A DNA stretch of 64,000 bases from SKVR01 sp037441525 (GTDB lineage Bacteria; Bacteroidota; Bacteroidia; Bacteroidales; UBA7960), in contig JBBISA010000007.1 in NCBI GenBank assembly GCA_037441525.1, forward strand, positions 1-64,000. The letters are read 5' to 3'. How positions within the stretch are numbered: position 1 is the first letter of the stretch; every line of letters starts with the position of its first letter. The translations under genes were made by a program, and so were the position numbers. This document shows, piece after piece, positions 7,010-14,022 of the stretch. The notes under the pieces were generated by a model, which was not told the origin of the DNA, made no database searches, and worked only from the letters and a program-made list of their open reading frames with translations.

Positions 7010-7207
7010 ATGGGAACCATAATAACCGCCATAGAAGAGAAACTGGCCAGTGAAGAGTACGGCAGGCAAAAGGGCTACCTGGTAGCCCTTGCCAGCAGCA
7101 TACGCGACATAGAGCCTGGCAGTGTAAAGCACCAGGAGATACTATGGGTGATTAAGAACCAGGACAGGATACGCAAGTTTCGCAAACTAATAGAACAGCA
7201 TGATTGA
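7010..7207 (+). CDS. Hypothetical small early phage protein
   Basis: 65 residues from ATG 7010, which leaves five bases after the upstream membrane peptide. Helical and charged; no family recognised. Confidence 0.6.
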   Translation: MGTIITAIEEKLASEEYGRQKGYLVALASSIRDIEPGSVKHQEILWVIKNQDRIRKFRKLIEQHD

Positions 7208-7235
7208 AAACCACATAATGAAGATTAAGAAACAG

Positions 7236-7259
7236 TTTGGTTTAATCTAAACACCAAAG
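7236..7259 (+). other. Stem-loop before the GemA-like gene
   Basis: TTTGG and TTTA pair with TAAA and CCAAA around a short loop, with a two-base bulge. It ends just before the ATG at 7262, where it could affect initiation. Low certainty. Confidence 0.3.
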
Positions 7260-7261
7260 TC

Positions 7262-7693
7262 ATGGAAGACTCAAAAAAACGCAAAATAAAAACCTTTCAC
7301 GCCATGCTGGCACGCATGGGGTATATGAGTTACAAGCTCGATATGCTTTCCGCCTATGGCGTTGAAAGCACCAGCGAGCTCGAAGAGTTTGAGCTCGACC
7401 AAATAATAACCCGCCTGCGCGAGCAGGAACAGAAGCAGCACCACCAGAACGATGCAGAGCTGCGCGGGCTGCGATCTGTTGCCCTTACCATACTGCAACG
7501 CATGGGCATATACCGCAACAACGGCGACTGGGACGCGGTAAACAGGTTTATGCTAAACCCCCGCGTGGCTGGTAAGATGCTATATGAACTAAAGCCCGAC
7601 GAGCTGCGCGAACTCAACAAAAAGCTTCGCGGCATTGAGCGCAAAAAAGCCATCGAAAAAGAGAAAGTAGAACACCTTATGCAAAACAACTGA
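7262..7693 (+). CDS. GemA/gp16-like regulatory protein
   Basis: 143 residues. 'FHAMLARMGYMSYKLDMLSAYGVESTSELEEFELDQIITRL' follows the pattern of the GemA (DUF1018) family of Mu-like phages, and the second half 'ILQRMGIYRNNGDWDAVNRFM' resembles the C-terminal repeat. In Mu, gemA affects host gene expression and DNA topology. The similarity is by pattern only. Confidence 0.6.
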   Translation: MEDSKKRKIKTFHAMLARMGYMSYKLDMLSAYGVESTSELEEFELDQIITRLREQEQKQHHQNDAELRGLRSVALTILQRMGIYRNNGDWDAVNRFMLNPRVAGKMLYELKPDELRELNKKLRGIERKKAIEKEKVEHLMQNN

Positions 7694-7697
7694 TGCC

Positions 7698-8114
7698 ATG
7701 AATATATACCTGCTTACCAGCAAAATGATTGAAGGTGAAATAGAGTTTCGCTTTGGGGCTGATGGCTTCCTGGTCTATTTCCAAAGCCGGGCACAACTCA
7801 CCGAAGAACAAAGCCGGTGGATCCTTGCCAATATGCCCGTGAAGGAAACGCACATTGAGCAAATAAGAAACATGAGCAAAACCATGCACCTTACACGGGT
7901 AACCCAGCACGTGAGTTTTGACGACTTCTGGAACCGTTACGACCACAAGGCCGTGAGCAGCAAAAAGAAAACCCAGGCAGCCTGGGAGCGCCTGTCCAAA
8001 GCCGAGCAGATAAAAGCCTATAACTACATACCCCGCTACTTTAGCAACATACCCGCAGGCGTGGCAAAGAAATACGCCGAAACCTACCTAAACTCGCAGC
8101 TATGGAACAACTGA
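7698..8114 (+). CDS. Conserved phage protein with replication-accessory-like C-terminus
   Basis: 138 residues. The C-terminal part 'FDDFWNRYDHKAVSSKKKTQAAWERL' to 'AETYLNSQLWNN' resembles the tail of phage replication-initiation proteins (FW..Y..K...K..A...W pattern). The N-terminal half is not recognised. It overlaps the next gene by 13 bp. Confidence 0.55.
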   Translation: MNIYLLTSKMIEGEIEFRFGADGFLVYFQSRAQLTEEQSRWILANMPVKETHIEQIRNMSKTMHLTRVTQHVSFDDFWNRYDHKAVSSKKKTQAAWERLSKAEQIKAYNYIPRYFSNIPAGVAKKYAETYLNSQLWNN

Positions 8115-8419
8115 TCTACGTGCCTTTTCGCTGCAAAATAAAGCTGAGCTGGCAGGAGCTCAAAAGTATTAACGAAATGCTTGGCCGCATAGAGCATGAG
8201 CCGGGTTTAGAGTATCGCGCCCTAATGGAATGGGCCATTAAAAAGCGCATGGAATACACCCGAAAGCTCTTGAACCGCAAACGCGAGTACAACTTTACCC
8301 TCAATGCACAGGATGCCAACCAGCTTACCCATGCCCTGTGGTGCAATTTTGCACACGCCGACCTTTACGAGCGCACCATAATACACAAGATCACCGAGGC
8401 TGTGGATAGGGTGGTGTAG
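8102..8419 (+). CDS. Hypothetical phage protein
   Basis: 105 residues, basic, mostly helical. No family recognised. Its start lies within the end of the preceding gene, in a different frame, suggesting coupled translation. Confidence 0.55.
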   Translation: MEQLIYVPFRCKIKLSWQELKSINEMLGRIEHEPGLEYRALMEWAIKKRMEYTRKLLNRKREYNFTLNAQDANQLTHALWCNFAHADLYERTIIHKITEAVDRVV

Positions 8420-8481
8420 GGCACTGTATCAGTAGTATGCAACCAAGATGGTGAAACTGTTTACGAAGAAGAAGTAAAGTA

Positions 8482-8655
8482 ATGAATCGCCAAAATGTAA
8501 TAGTAGTAATTGCCCCTACTTTAGAAGTTTGGGGCAATTTTAAAAAATTGTGTGTGTCTAAAGGATTTGATACTTTGCCTTATCATTCGTTAAAGTCGAA
8601 GCCTTTCCCGATTATCCACAACGATTGGATTATCCAAAAGGTCCCGTTTCGTTAA
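8482..8655 (+). CDS. 57-residue conserved small phage protein
   Basis: ATG 8482, TAA 8653-8655. The pattern MNRQNVIVVIAPTLEVWGNF, then 'KLCVSKGFDTLPYHSL' and a 'WIIQKVPFR' C-terminus recalls a small family common in Bacteroidota phages, a mini-HTH fold with an FPF/I.K.PFR ending. Probably a DNA-binding protein. A 9-bp inverted repeat (AATTGCCCC) is part of this coding sequence. Confidence 0.6.
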   Translation: MNRQNVIVVIAPTLEVWGNFKKLCVSKGFDTLPYHSLKSKPFPIIHNDWIIQKVPFR

Positions 8656-8739
8656 ACGGGCTGTAGTATTGAAACAAAGACAAAGGGTAGGCGTACGGCT
8701 GAAAGTGCCCGCCCGGCCACCGTGCCGGGTTTGTTTTTG
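8643..8739 (+). ncRNA. Candidate short RNA with terminator after the early operon
   Basis: CCCGTTT (8643-8649) pairs with AAACGGG (8654-8660). Then CCCGGC (8712-8717) pairs with GCCGGG (8724-8729) and is followed by a T-rich run (8730-8739). The second hairpin is a good rho-independent terminator for the early operon. Whether the 50 nt between the two hairpins are a processed RNA is unknown. Confidence 0.5.
8712..8739 (+). terminator. Early-operon terminator
   Basis: A 6-bp GC stem with a 6-nt loop and a run of T interrupted by one G, located between the early genes and the tail module that starts at 8813. Confidence 0.65.
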
Positions 8740-8775
8740 TTGAAAAGTGAGGGTCTTAACAAAATTTTGAAACAC

Positions 8776-8783
8776 TAATTTTG
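8776..8783 (+). promoter_or_regulatory. -7 element TAATTTTG before the tail module
   Basis: Matches TAnnTTTG, 29 bp before the first tail gene. No TTTG lies at the ideal 19-21 bp spacing, so a phage activator may be needed. A GGCAG/CTGCC hairpin lies in the short leader. Confidence 0.4.
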
Positions 8784-8812
8784 TTGGCAGCTCACCCCCT
8801 AACTGCCACACT

Positions 8813-9172
8813 ATGAAGCCCGCAAAGTTAAACCCCTACACCATTACACGTGGTGCCACCTACAAAGAAACGCTTATTTTCAGCAACAATGGCGAACCCC
8901 TTAACCTGAGTGCCTTCACGGCCATACGCATGGATATACGCGATAAGGCCAGCCAGGAAGGAACCCTGCTAAAATCACTTAGTCTGGGCAGCGGCATAAC
9001 GGTAACAGGCAACCGGCTGAGCATGACAGTGCCTGCCGCCGAAACCAAAGACTGGGCACCCGGCACCTACCACCGCGATATTGTAATGGTTGATGCCGGT
9101 GGTATTACAGATTTCTAGGTAGAAGGCGCCATAACCGTGCGTCAAAACATAACCAACCCCGCCGCACAATGA
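8813..9172 (+). pseudogene. BppU-like tail/receptor-binding adaptor interrupted by an amber codon
   Basis: The first 101 codons encode a small beta-sandwich-type protein ('ITRGATYKETLIF', 'AIRMDIRDKASQEG') like the N-terminal domain of phage baseplate upper/receptor-binding proteins. A TAG at 9116-9118 then interrupts the frame. Translation resumes in frame as VEGAITVRQNITNP and ends with TGA at 9170-9172, overlapping the next ATG at 9169, the coupled arrangement expected of the intact gene. TAG serves as a normal stop elsewhere in this prophage (for example at 1249 and 3927), so a nonsense mutation is likelier than general recoding. Confidence 0.7.
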
Positions 9173-9720
9173 GCCCCATCGATACAGGCGCCGCGCACCG
9201 GCGGGTAAACATAGAGGGCGAAGCCCACGAAAACTTGATACAGCAGGAGGTGCACCAGGTAAACATTACCATAGAAGAAACCAGCGTTGTAGAAGTAAGC
9301 CCCACCTACATGACCGTGCCCGGCAACCCTGGGGGCGGTTACACAACCGATAATTTTAATATTGATTTTGCACTAAAAAACACCGATAACCTTCAAGAAG
9401 GCAGTCAAAATAAATATTACTCAACAACTTTAGTATTAAATGAAGTGAATCCTGTCAAATTTGGCAGAGAAATAACAGGCACAACAACTCTTACTGCTGA
9501 TGACCAGTACAAGCAACTAACCTTTAACGCTGTGCTGAATGTTCAAATCAGCGTAGGCACGCAATTACAAATTGGCGGATGGGTATATCTAAGAATTGTA
9601 GGTGCAGGGACTCCTACTTTTTTTGTCGGGCAAGGTGAAACAATTAATAGTCATAATCTTACTGAAAGGTCACTTGTTATGATTATGAGAACATCAACTA
9701 CCAATTATTTTGTTGTATGA
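9169..9720 (+). CDS. Phage tail/virion surface protein
   Basis: 183 residues, rich in Thr, Asn and Val, beta-structure-prone, no signal peptide. It lies between the BppU-like gene and the FISUMP gene, overlapping both by four bases (ATGA), so the three form one translational unit. The collagen-like 'PGNPGGGY' links two halves. Probably a structural tail-tip or fibre component. Confidence 0.55.
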   Translation: MSPIDTGAAHRRVNIEGEAHENLIQQEVHQVNITIEETSVVEVSPTYMTVPGNPGGGYTTDNFNIDFALKNTDNLQEGSQNKYYSTTLVLNEVNPVKFGREITGTTTLTADDQYKQLTFNAVLNVQISVGTQLQIGGWVYLRIVGAGTPTFFVGQGETINSHNLTERSLVMIMRTSTTNYFVV

Positions 9721-11087
9721 TAAATGTAATACTGCCAGCTTTATTAAATCAAAGGGCTGCCGCAAGTGGAATTAAACCGCAATATGTATATGGTTTTCTG
9801 TATAATTGGTACGCTGCTTCAGATGACAGAATTGTAAATGCTTATAGTGGATTTGCCGTTGCAAATGGTACAACGTCGTTGCAGCATCCTCTGGTAGATG
9901 ATTGGAATATTTTAGAGAAGCATGTTAATGATCATTACAACGTTGCGCCCAATAATTTCGGAACCGGTAATCATCGAAAAAGTAAAAGGCAAATTAATAC
10001 TCCAATTGGTGGCGAGTGGAATACTGATACCTTTCCACGATGGAACTCAAATGCCACTCATTACGGAAGAGATACAGTTAATTTCGGGGTGCTTCCAAAT
10101 GGTTTCAGGAATCAGGATGGCGTTTTTTCGCAGCTACATTCTACAGCCAACCTGCACTCTAAAAGTGGTGCTTATATTGAATATAGATCGCATGAAGGGA
10201 TTACAAGAACAGGTGAAGTTATGTACAGAAGAGGTTGTGGAATAAGATTGGTTAAAAAAGCATTACAAAACGAGATGCTTATACCTGAAAACCAAATAAT
10301 ACCCAATTATTATAAAGGCAATAACAATTTTTTATATGATTGTGTAAGAATAGGCACACAAATATGGACTGTTCAAAATCTTTGTGAAACCAAATATAAT
10401 GATGGTACGAGCATACCTTATGTCCAATCCGGGCTGCAATGGTCTTCTATATCAACAGGTGCTTACTGTGCGTATAATAACGACATTTCATTTGCATATA
10501 GAGAGGGTGTGTTTGTGTTTAACGGCGCAGAATATGGACTCGTTACATCCAATACAGGCAGAGTTTGGTTAGATCGAAACTTGGGTGCTGAAAGGGTTGC
10601 ACAAGCATCAAATGATGCGCGGGCATATGGATTTCTATACCAATGGGGCAGAGGTAGTGATGGGCATCAATTTAGGACAAGTGGCATGCGCAATGCCCAG
10701 TCTGCAACAGACGATCCAGGCCATAGTAACTTTATAGTTGGCTTCGAGAATTGGAGAAATCCCCCAAATTTAGACCTTTGGCAGGGCATTAACTGTCTAA
10801 ACAATATCGCACCGCCTATATTCAGGCTGCCTACAATAGCAGAATGGGAAGCCGAACGAGTAACCTGGATGACCAATAATATCGAGGGGGCTTTTAACAG
10901 TAAATTAAAATTAACATCAACGGGGCACAGGCAAATCAACGGAGGTTTTTCAACCCAAACAATTATGTGGTCTTCTACCTTGTTGAATCAATCTCCAATG
11001 CGATTATTAATTTCACCAACGAACAGTGAAACTTCATTTAACGCCCATCCTGGAATTGGGACTGCAATAAGACTAATAAGAGACTAA
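9717..11087 (+). CDS. FISUMP-domain phage receptor-binding protein
   Basis: 456 residues with two FISUMP-type modules. One runs from about residue 23 ('VYGFLYNWYAASD') to 182 ('RRGCGIRLVKKA'). The second covers about 210-456, with 'RIGTQIWTVQNL', 'VWLDRNLGAERVA', 'YGFLYQWGR' and the C-terminal 'GIGTAIRLIRD'. These C-type-lectin-like folds are used by Bacteroidota phages and surface proteins for ligand binding and can be diversified by retroelements. No reverse transcriptase or template repeat is visible here. An 11-bp tandem repeat begins at the stop codon. Confidence 0.7.
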   Translation: MINVILPALLNQRAAASGIKPQYVYGFLYNWYAASDDRIVNAYSGFAVANGTTSLQHPLVDDWNILEKHVNDHYNVAPNNFGTGNHRKSKRQINTPIGGEWNTDTFPRWNSNATHYGRDTVNFGVLPNGFRNQDGVFSQLHSTANLHSKSGAYIEYRSHEGITRTGEVMYRRGCGIRLVKKALQNEMLIPENQIIPNYYKGNNNFLYDCVRIGTQIWTVQNLCETKYNDGTSIPYVQSGLQWSSISTGAYCAYNNDISFAYREGVFVFNGAEYGLVTSNTGRVWLDRNLGAERVAQASNDARAYGFLYQWGRGSDGHQFRTSGMRNAQSATDDPGHSNFIVGFENWRNPPNLDLWQGINCLNNIAPPIFRLPTIAEWEAERVTWMTNNIEGAFNSKLKLTSTGHRQINGGFSTQTIMWSSTLLNQSPMRLLISPTNSETSFNAHPGIGTAIRLIRD

Positions 11088-11124
11088 TAAGAGACTAATA
11101 AAATAAAAACGATATTATACAATA
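11070..11124. repeat. 55-nt sequence abutting the gap, left copy
   Basis: Contains three tandem copies of the 11-bp unit agactaataag (last one imperfect) and an AT-rich tail. It is identical over exactly 55 nt to 11225-11279 on the other side of the N run. Confidence 0.85.
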
Positions 11125-11224
11125 NNNNNNNNNNNNNNNNNNNNNNNNNNNNNNNNNNNNNNNNNNNNNNNNNNNNNNNNNNNNNNNNNNNNNNNNNNNN
11201 NNNNNNNNNNNNNNNNNNNNNNNN
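11125..11224. other. 100-N assembly gap
   Basis: Exactly 100 N, the conventional placeholder for unknown size, flanked by the same 55-nt sequence on both sides. The true sequence may simply be one copy of that 55-mer. Confidence 0.98.
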
Positions 11225-11279
11225 AGACTAATAAGAGACTAATAAGAGACTAATAAAATAAAAACGATATTATACAATA
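11225..11279. repeat. 55-nt sequence abutting the gap, right copy
   Basis: Identical to 11070-11124. Its length equals a common assembler k-mer size, so it probably reflects a break in the assembly graph. Confidence 0.85.
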
Positions 11280-11305
11280 CATCAACATTTAAGACCTTGG
11301 GCGCC

Positions 11306-11380
11306 ATGAAAGGGATGCTGAAGCGCAAACGGGTGCTTAGCCTTAAGGACATTGATTCGATCTTTCACGATATAACCTGA
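11306..11380 (+). CDS. Possible 24-residue phage peptide
   Basis: ATG 11306 to TGA 11378-11380, basic N-terminus (MKGMLKRKRVLSLKDI). It lies directly after the gap and four bases before the next gene. It could be a real small protein or the reinitiated end of a gene lost in the gap. Confidence 0.3.
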   Translation: MKGMLKRKRVLSLKDIDSIFHDIT

Positions 11381-11384
11381 CTGC

Positions 11385-11687
11385 ATGAATGTATTGAAGG
11401 AATACACCCGATCGGCACAGCAGGTGCGCCGGTGCACCCGCAAGGGGCGCAGCGCACACCTTTTGCGCAGGCGCGATGAGAAGCTGGCCACACGCTTCTA
11501 TTTCCATGCCCACATACTGGGCAAAACCTACACCGATATAATGGAAAACCTGCAGGACGAGTTCGACCTGAGTGAAAAGGCAATTATCACCAGTCTGCGT
11601 GCCAACCAGGAAGTGCTCGACGAGCTGTTTAAAAACACCCCCCGCGCTTCAGAGCTGCGCAAACGCTACCCATACTGGTGCTTTTAA
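11385..11687 (+). CDS. Conserved Bacteroidota Mu-like phage protein, HTH-like
   Basis: 100 residues, strongly basic N-terminus followed by 'LATRFYFHAHILGKTYTDIMENLQDEFDLSEKAI', a helix-turn-helix-like arrangement, and ending 'ELRKRYPYWCF'. Similar short proteins accompany head genes of Bacteroidota transposable phages. A late-transcription regulator is possible but unproven. Convergent with the gp37-like gene, the two overlapping by four bases. Confidence 0.6.
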   Translation: MNVLKEYTRSAQQVRRCTRKGRSAHLLRRRDEKLATRFYFHAHILGKTYTDIMENLQDEFDLSEKAIITSLRANQEVLDELFKNTPRASELRKRYPYWCF

Positions 11688-12121
11688 AGATCGATAAAGG
11701 TGGTTGCAAATTCCAGGTCAACCACCTTAACCCCCGGATACCTGTTGCTGGCACTCTGACGGGTGCGGCTAAGGGTTGAAAAATCGTCGGTTCCCCACCC
11801 CTGTAAAGCTTTATACACCTTGCGTATTACCTTCATAAGGTTGAGCGCCTTGTTGCGCCTTTGCGCCGTGCTTAGGTTATCGGTATGGAATGGCATGCGA
11901 AATGCCAGGCGAATGGTTATGCGTGCTTCTACCTGCTGCTCGTCGTTGCCAATGTCTTCGGCACGTGAGTAGTTAATATCGATAAGGGCGCAGGGCATAA
12001 GCACGGCAGGGATCAAGTCCTGGTCGAGCACATCGAGCTGGCCGTAATTAAAATCTATCATTCGCAGTTCGCCCACTTGCGCCTGAAGGCGGTCGCTAAT
12101 TTCCAGGAATATCTTTTCCAT
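11684..12121 (-). CDS. gp37-like head-tail protein
   Basis: 145 residues without signal or membrane segments. Its pattern (N-terminal helix, 'PCALIDINYS', 'ARITIRLAFRMPF') matches small Mu gp37-type head-completion or tail-terminator proteins. It starts two bases past the gpG stop, in the gpF-gpG-gp37 order used by Mu-like phages. Confidence 0.55.
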   Translation of the reverse strand: MEKIFLEISDRLQAQVGELRMIDFNYGQLDVLDQDLIPAVLMPCALIDINYSRAEDIGNDEQQVEARITIRLAFRMPFHTDNLSTAQRRNKALNLMKVIRKVYKALQGWGTDDFSTLSRTRQSASNRYPGVKVVDLEFATTFIDL

Positions 12122-12123
12122 TT

Positions 12124-12666
12124 TTATCGGTTTATAAAGTGATTATAATTTGCTTTTAATGATGCTAAAATTTGCTCGTTGAGCCGGGGCGAGTAGCCCA
12201 TAAACCGGCGCTGTGGTATGTTGATGGTGCTGCCGGGTTTTTTGAGTGCCATGGCCTTGTAAAACTTTGCCTGCGGGGTAGGATCCTGACCCTTGGGCGA
12301 GCCGCCTGCCTGGTAATGCTTTGCCCATGCAAACTTTTTCATTTTAGGGGTAACGGTAATCTGGCCTCCTTCGTTGTGGATTTGTGCATAGGGCACCTTG
12401 CTTTCGCCTGCCGATATAACCACCCTTCCCGCACCTACCACCGATGGGCGTATGGAGTTTACCAGTGCCCCGGAGCGTAGCATAAGCGAGCCGGAACCAG
12501 CCGGAAAACTGGTGGGTTTCCAGGTGGTTCCTTCCCACTCCTTTTCGGTGAACCGCTGCTTAAAGAAGTCTGTAGCCACTTCGGCCACAATGTTTGGCAC
12601 GCGCTCGTACAGGTAGTCGGTGCGAAGGGTTTCGAAAAATCGGTTTAGGTCGTTAAATGTTGTCAT
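12124..12666 (-). CDS. Phage virion morphogenesis protein, Mu gpG family
   Basis: 180 residues. 'SLMLRSGALVNSI', 'YAQIHNEGGQITVTPKMKKFAWAKHY' and a basic C-terminus identify the Mu gpG/phage virion morphogenesis family (tail-assembly). ATG at 12666. It is separated from the upstream gpF gene by a 147-bp interval that holds a probable small RNA on the opposite strand. Confidence 0.85.
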   Translation of the reverse strand: MTTFNDLNRFFETLRTDYLYERVPNIVAEVATDFFKQRFTEKEWEGTTWKPTSFPAGSGSLMLRSGALVNSIRPSVVGAGRVVISAGESKVPYAQIHNEGGQITVTPKMKKFAWAKHYQAGGSPKGQDPTPQAKFYKAMALKKPGSTINIPQRRFMGYSPRLNEQILASLKANYNHFINR

Positions 12667-12675
12667 AATATTGTT

Positions 12676-12824
12676 TACTTTTGTAATGAAGTGCCTGCCA
12701 GGCGGTAATCTGGAGGCTACCCTGCCGGGATAACGGGGGCGGCCAGAAGTGCAAAGCAGCGTTTGACAGGTGCAGATCCCGCGCTAAAGCCTTGCAATGC
12801 ACATTGTAAGGCTTTAGTTTTTTA
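12676..12824 (+). ncRNA. Candidate small RNA between gpF and gpG, opposite strand
   Basis: A -7 element TACTTTTG (12676-12683) is followed by about 100 nt with no gene. Then comes a 15-bp hairpin (12784-12798 with 12803-12817, one G-U pair, loop GCAC) ending in six T (12818-12823), a strong plus-strand terminator. On the minus strand no T run follows, so the hairpin does not terminate gpF transcription. A promoter plus terminator suggests an RNA of about 130 nt. No -33 element at ideal spacing is visible. Confidence 0.5.
12784..12823 (+). terminator. Strong rho-independent terminator (plus strand)
   Basis: A 15-bp stem with one wobble pair, tetraloop GCAC and T6 tail. The 3' strand covers the gpF stop codon at 12814-12816. 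Confidence 0.7.
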
Positions 12825-14022
12825 GTATCAGCATGCCAGAGCGGTACTTTTTTACGATCTCCCCTTTCTCTTCATACAGCGGAAACCAGGTAGCCATTTT
12901 GTAACTGCCCTTATTGTCGATCTTGCCAAGTACTACCATTGTTTCATCCTTAAAATACCTTATGAAAACCACATTTCGGAAATCGTTCCTGGTGTCGTGT
13001 GCATTTACCCACACTTCAGATGGCTTTGCCAGTGTTTCCTTTGCAGCTTCCAGGTACTGCACCCTTTCTGCCTTGTTTCCTTTTGTATGGTCATTGAAAT
13101 CCTTTTCAGCCATTTTCAAAGATCTGCCTTTAAAATCGGCCACAGCAATCTCACCATCTTTCTTATTAGCCCCCGCCCATTGTGCAGCGGTTCCCTGGTA
13201 GCGTTGCAGCTCGGCGTCGGCTTTGGCGCGTTGCTGCTGTGGGGTGGGCAGGTTCAGGGTTTCGGCGTTTACATCTTTCAGGTGTTTCTCGGTAAATTTT
13301 TTGATGTACATCTGGTTTTCGGTAAACACTTCGCCTTTGATGGCCCTGTTAATGCCAAAGCCATCTTTGCGAGCCCTGTTCCACTCTTTGGTCTTCATAA
13401 ACTCAGCCACCTTTTTGTGATCGAGCTTCATTTGCTGGTCAGATGGTTTTTCGTGCGCCAGCTTTGGCACCACCCTGCAGCGGCAGCGCCAGCCATTGGG
13501 AGGGTATATTTTAGCCCACTGCGGATCGTTGTATGGCAATATAAGGTTGTGGAGCTTCTCGTGCGATTCGCGCACATTGCCATCATTAACCGTTACATAC
13601 TGCCAGTACGGGAATATTTCGGCCTGGGCAATAAGCCTGTGGTAAGTGGCTGCGTTGGTAGCCACGGCATTGGCCGTTTGATACTCGCTTTGCAACCATG
13701 CTCCGTTGAAGTTACCAGTAATGAGCTTTGCACTCTCCCGGAATTCGTGCAGGCTCTTGGCTTTAGCGAAAGCCTGGTTTAGCTCATAGATCTGTGCAAT
13801 GCTTTTGGCGGCAGAGAACCTGAACAGGTTAAGATCATAGGCCACATGCAAAGCGTCGGGCTCGTAACCGTAGCCGATTTTATAAGCAAGCTGGTTTACC
13901 CTGAAAGCTTCATCGATGGCCGATGTAAGTGCATCGGCTGTAAAGGCAAAAAGATCCTGGTCCCAGGTTTGTTTGCCTCCAGCAGCGGCAACCCGCTTAA
14001 TTCGTGGACTAATTACAATGGT
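12814..14022 (-). pseudogene. Mu gpF-like head morphogenesis protein, 5'-truncated
   Basis: The frame stays open from 12814 to 14022 without a proper start. It includes 'LFAFTADALTSAIDEAF', 'WLQSEYQTANAVA', 'YVTVNDGNVRESHEKLH' and 'YPPNGWRCRCRVVP', the diagnostic gpF (phage Mu protein F) signature. A minor head protein of this family normally has an intact N-terminus and lies next to portal and terminase genes. Here coding sense appears to pass into unrelated tail-fibre sequence on the other strand somewhere in 13960-14000. The TTG at 13851 is a possible but unlikely start. Confidence 0.75.

Noticed and set aside
8510..8541. AATTGCCCC...GGGGCAATT inverted repeat and GGGGCAATTTTAA match to the left edge, as a prophage end
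   Set aside because: It lies inside the coding sequence of the 57-residue gene at 8482-8655, so the match to the left edge is likely chance.
8813..9172. Genome-wide recoding of TAG as in some crAss-like phages
   Set aside because: Other prophage genes end properly at TAG (1249, 3927, 8419), so recoding does not apply generally.
11070..11279. True 55-bp duplication flanking an insertion
   Set aside because: The copies abut a 100-N placeholder and match an assembler k-mer length, so an assembly artefact is the simpler reading.
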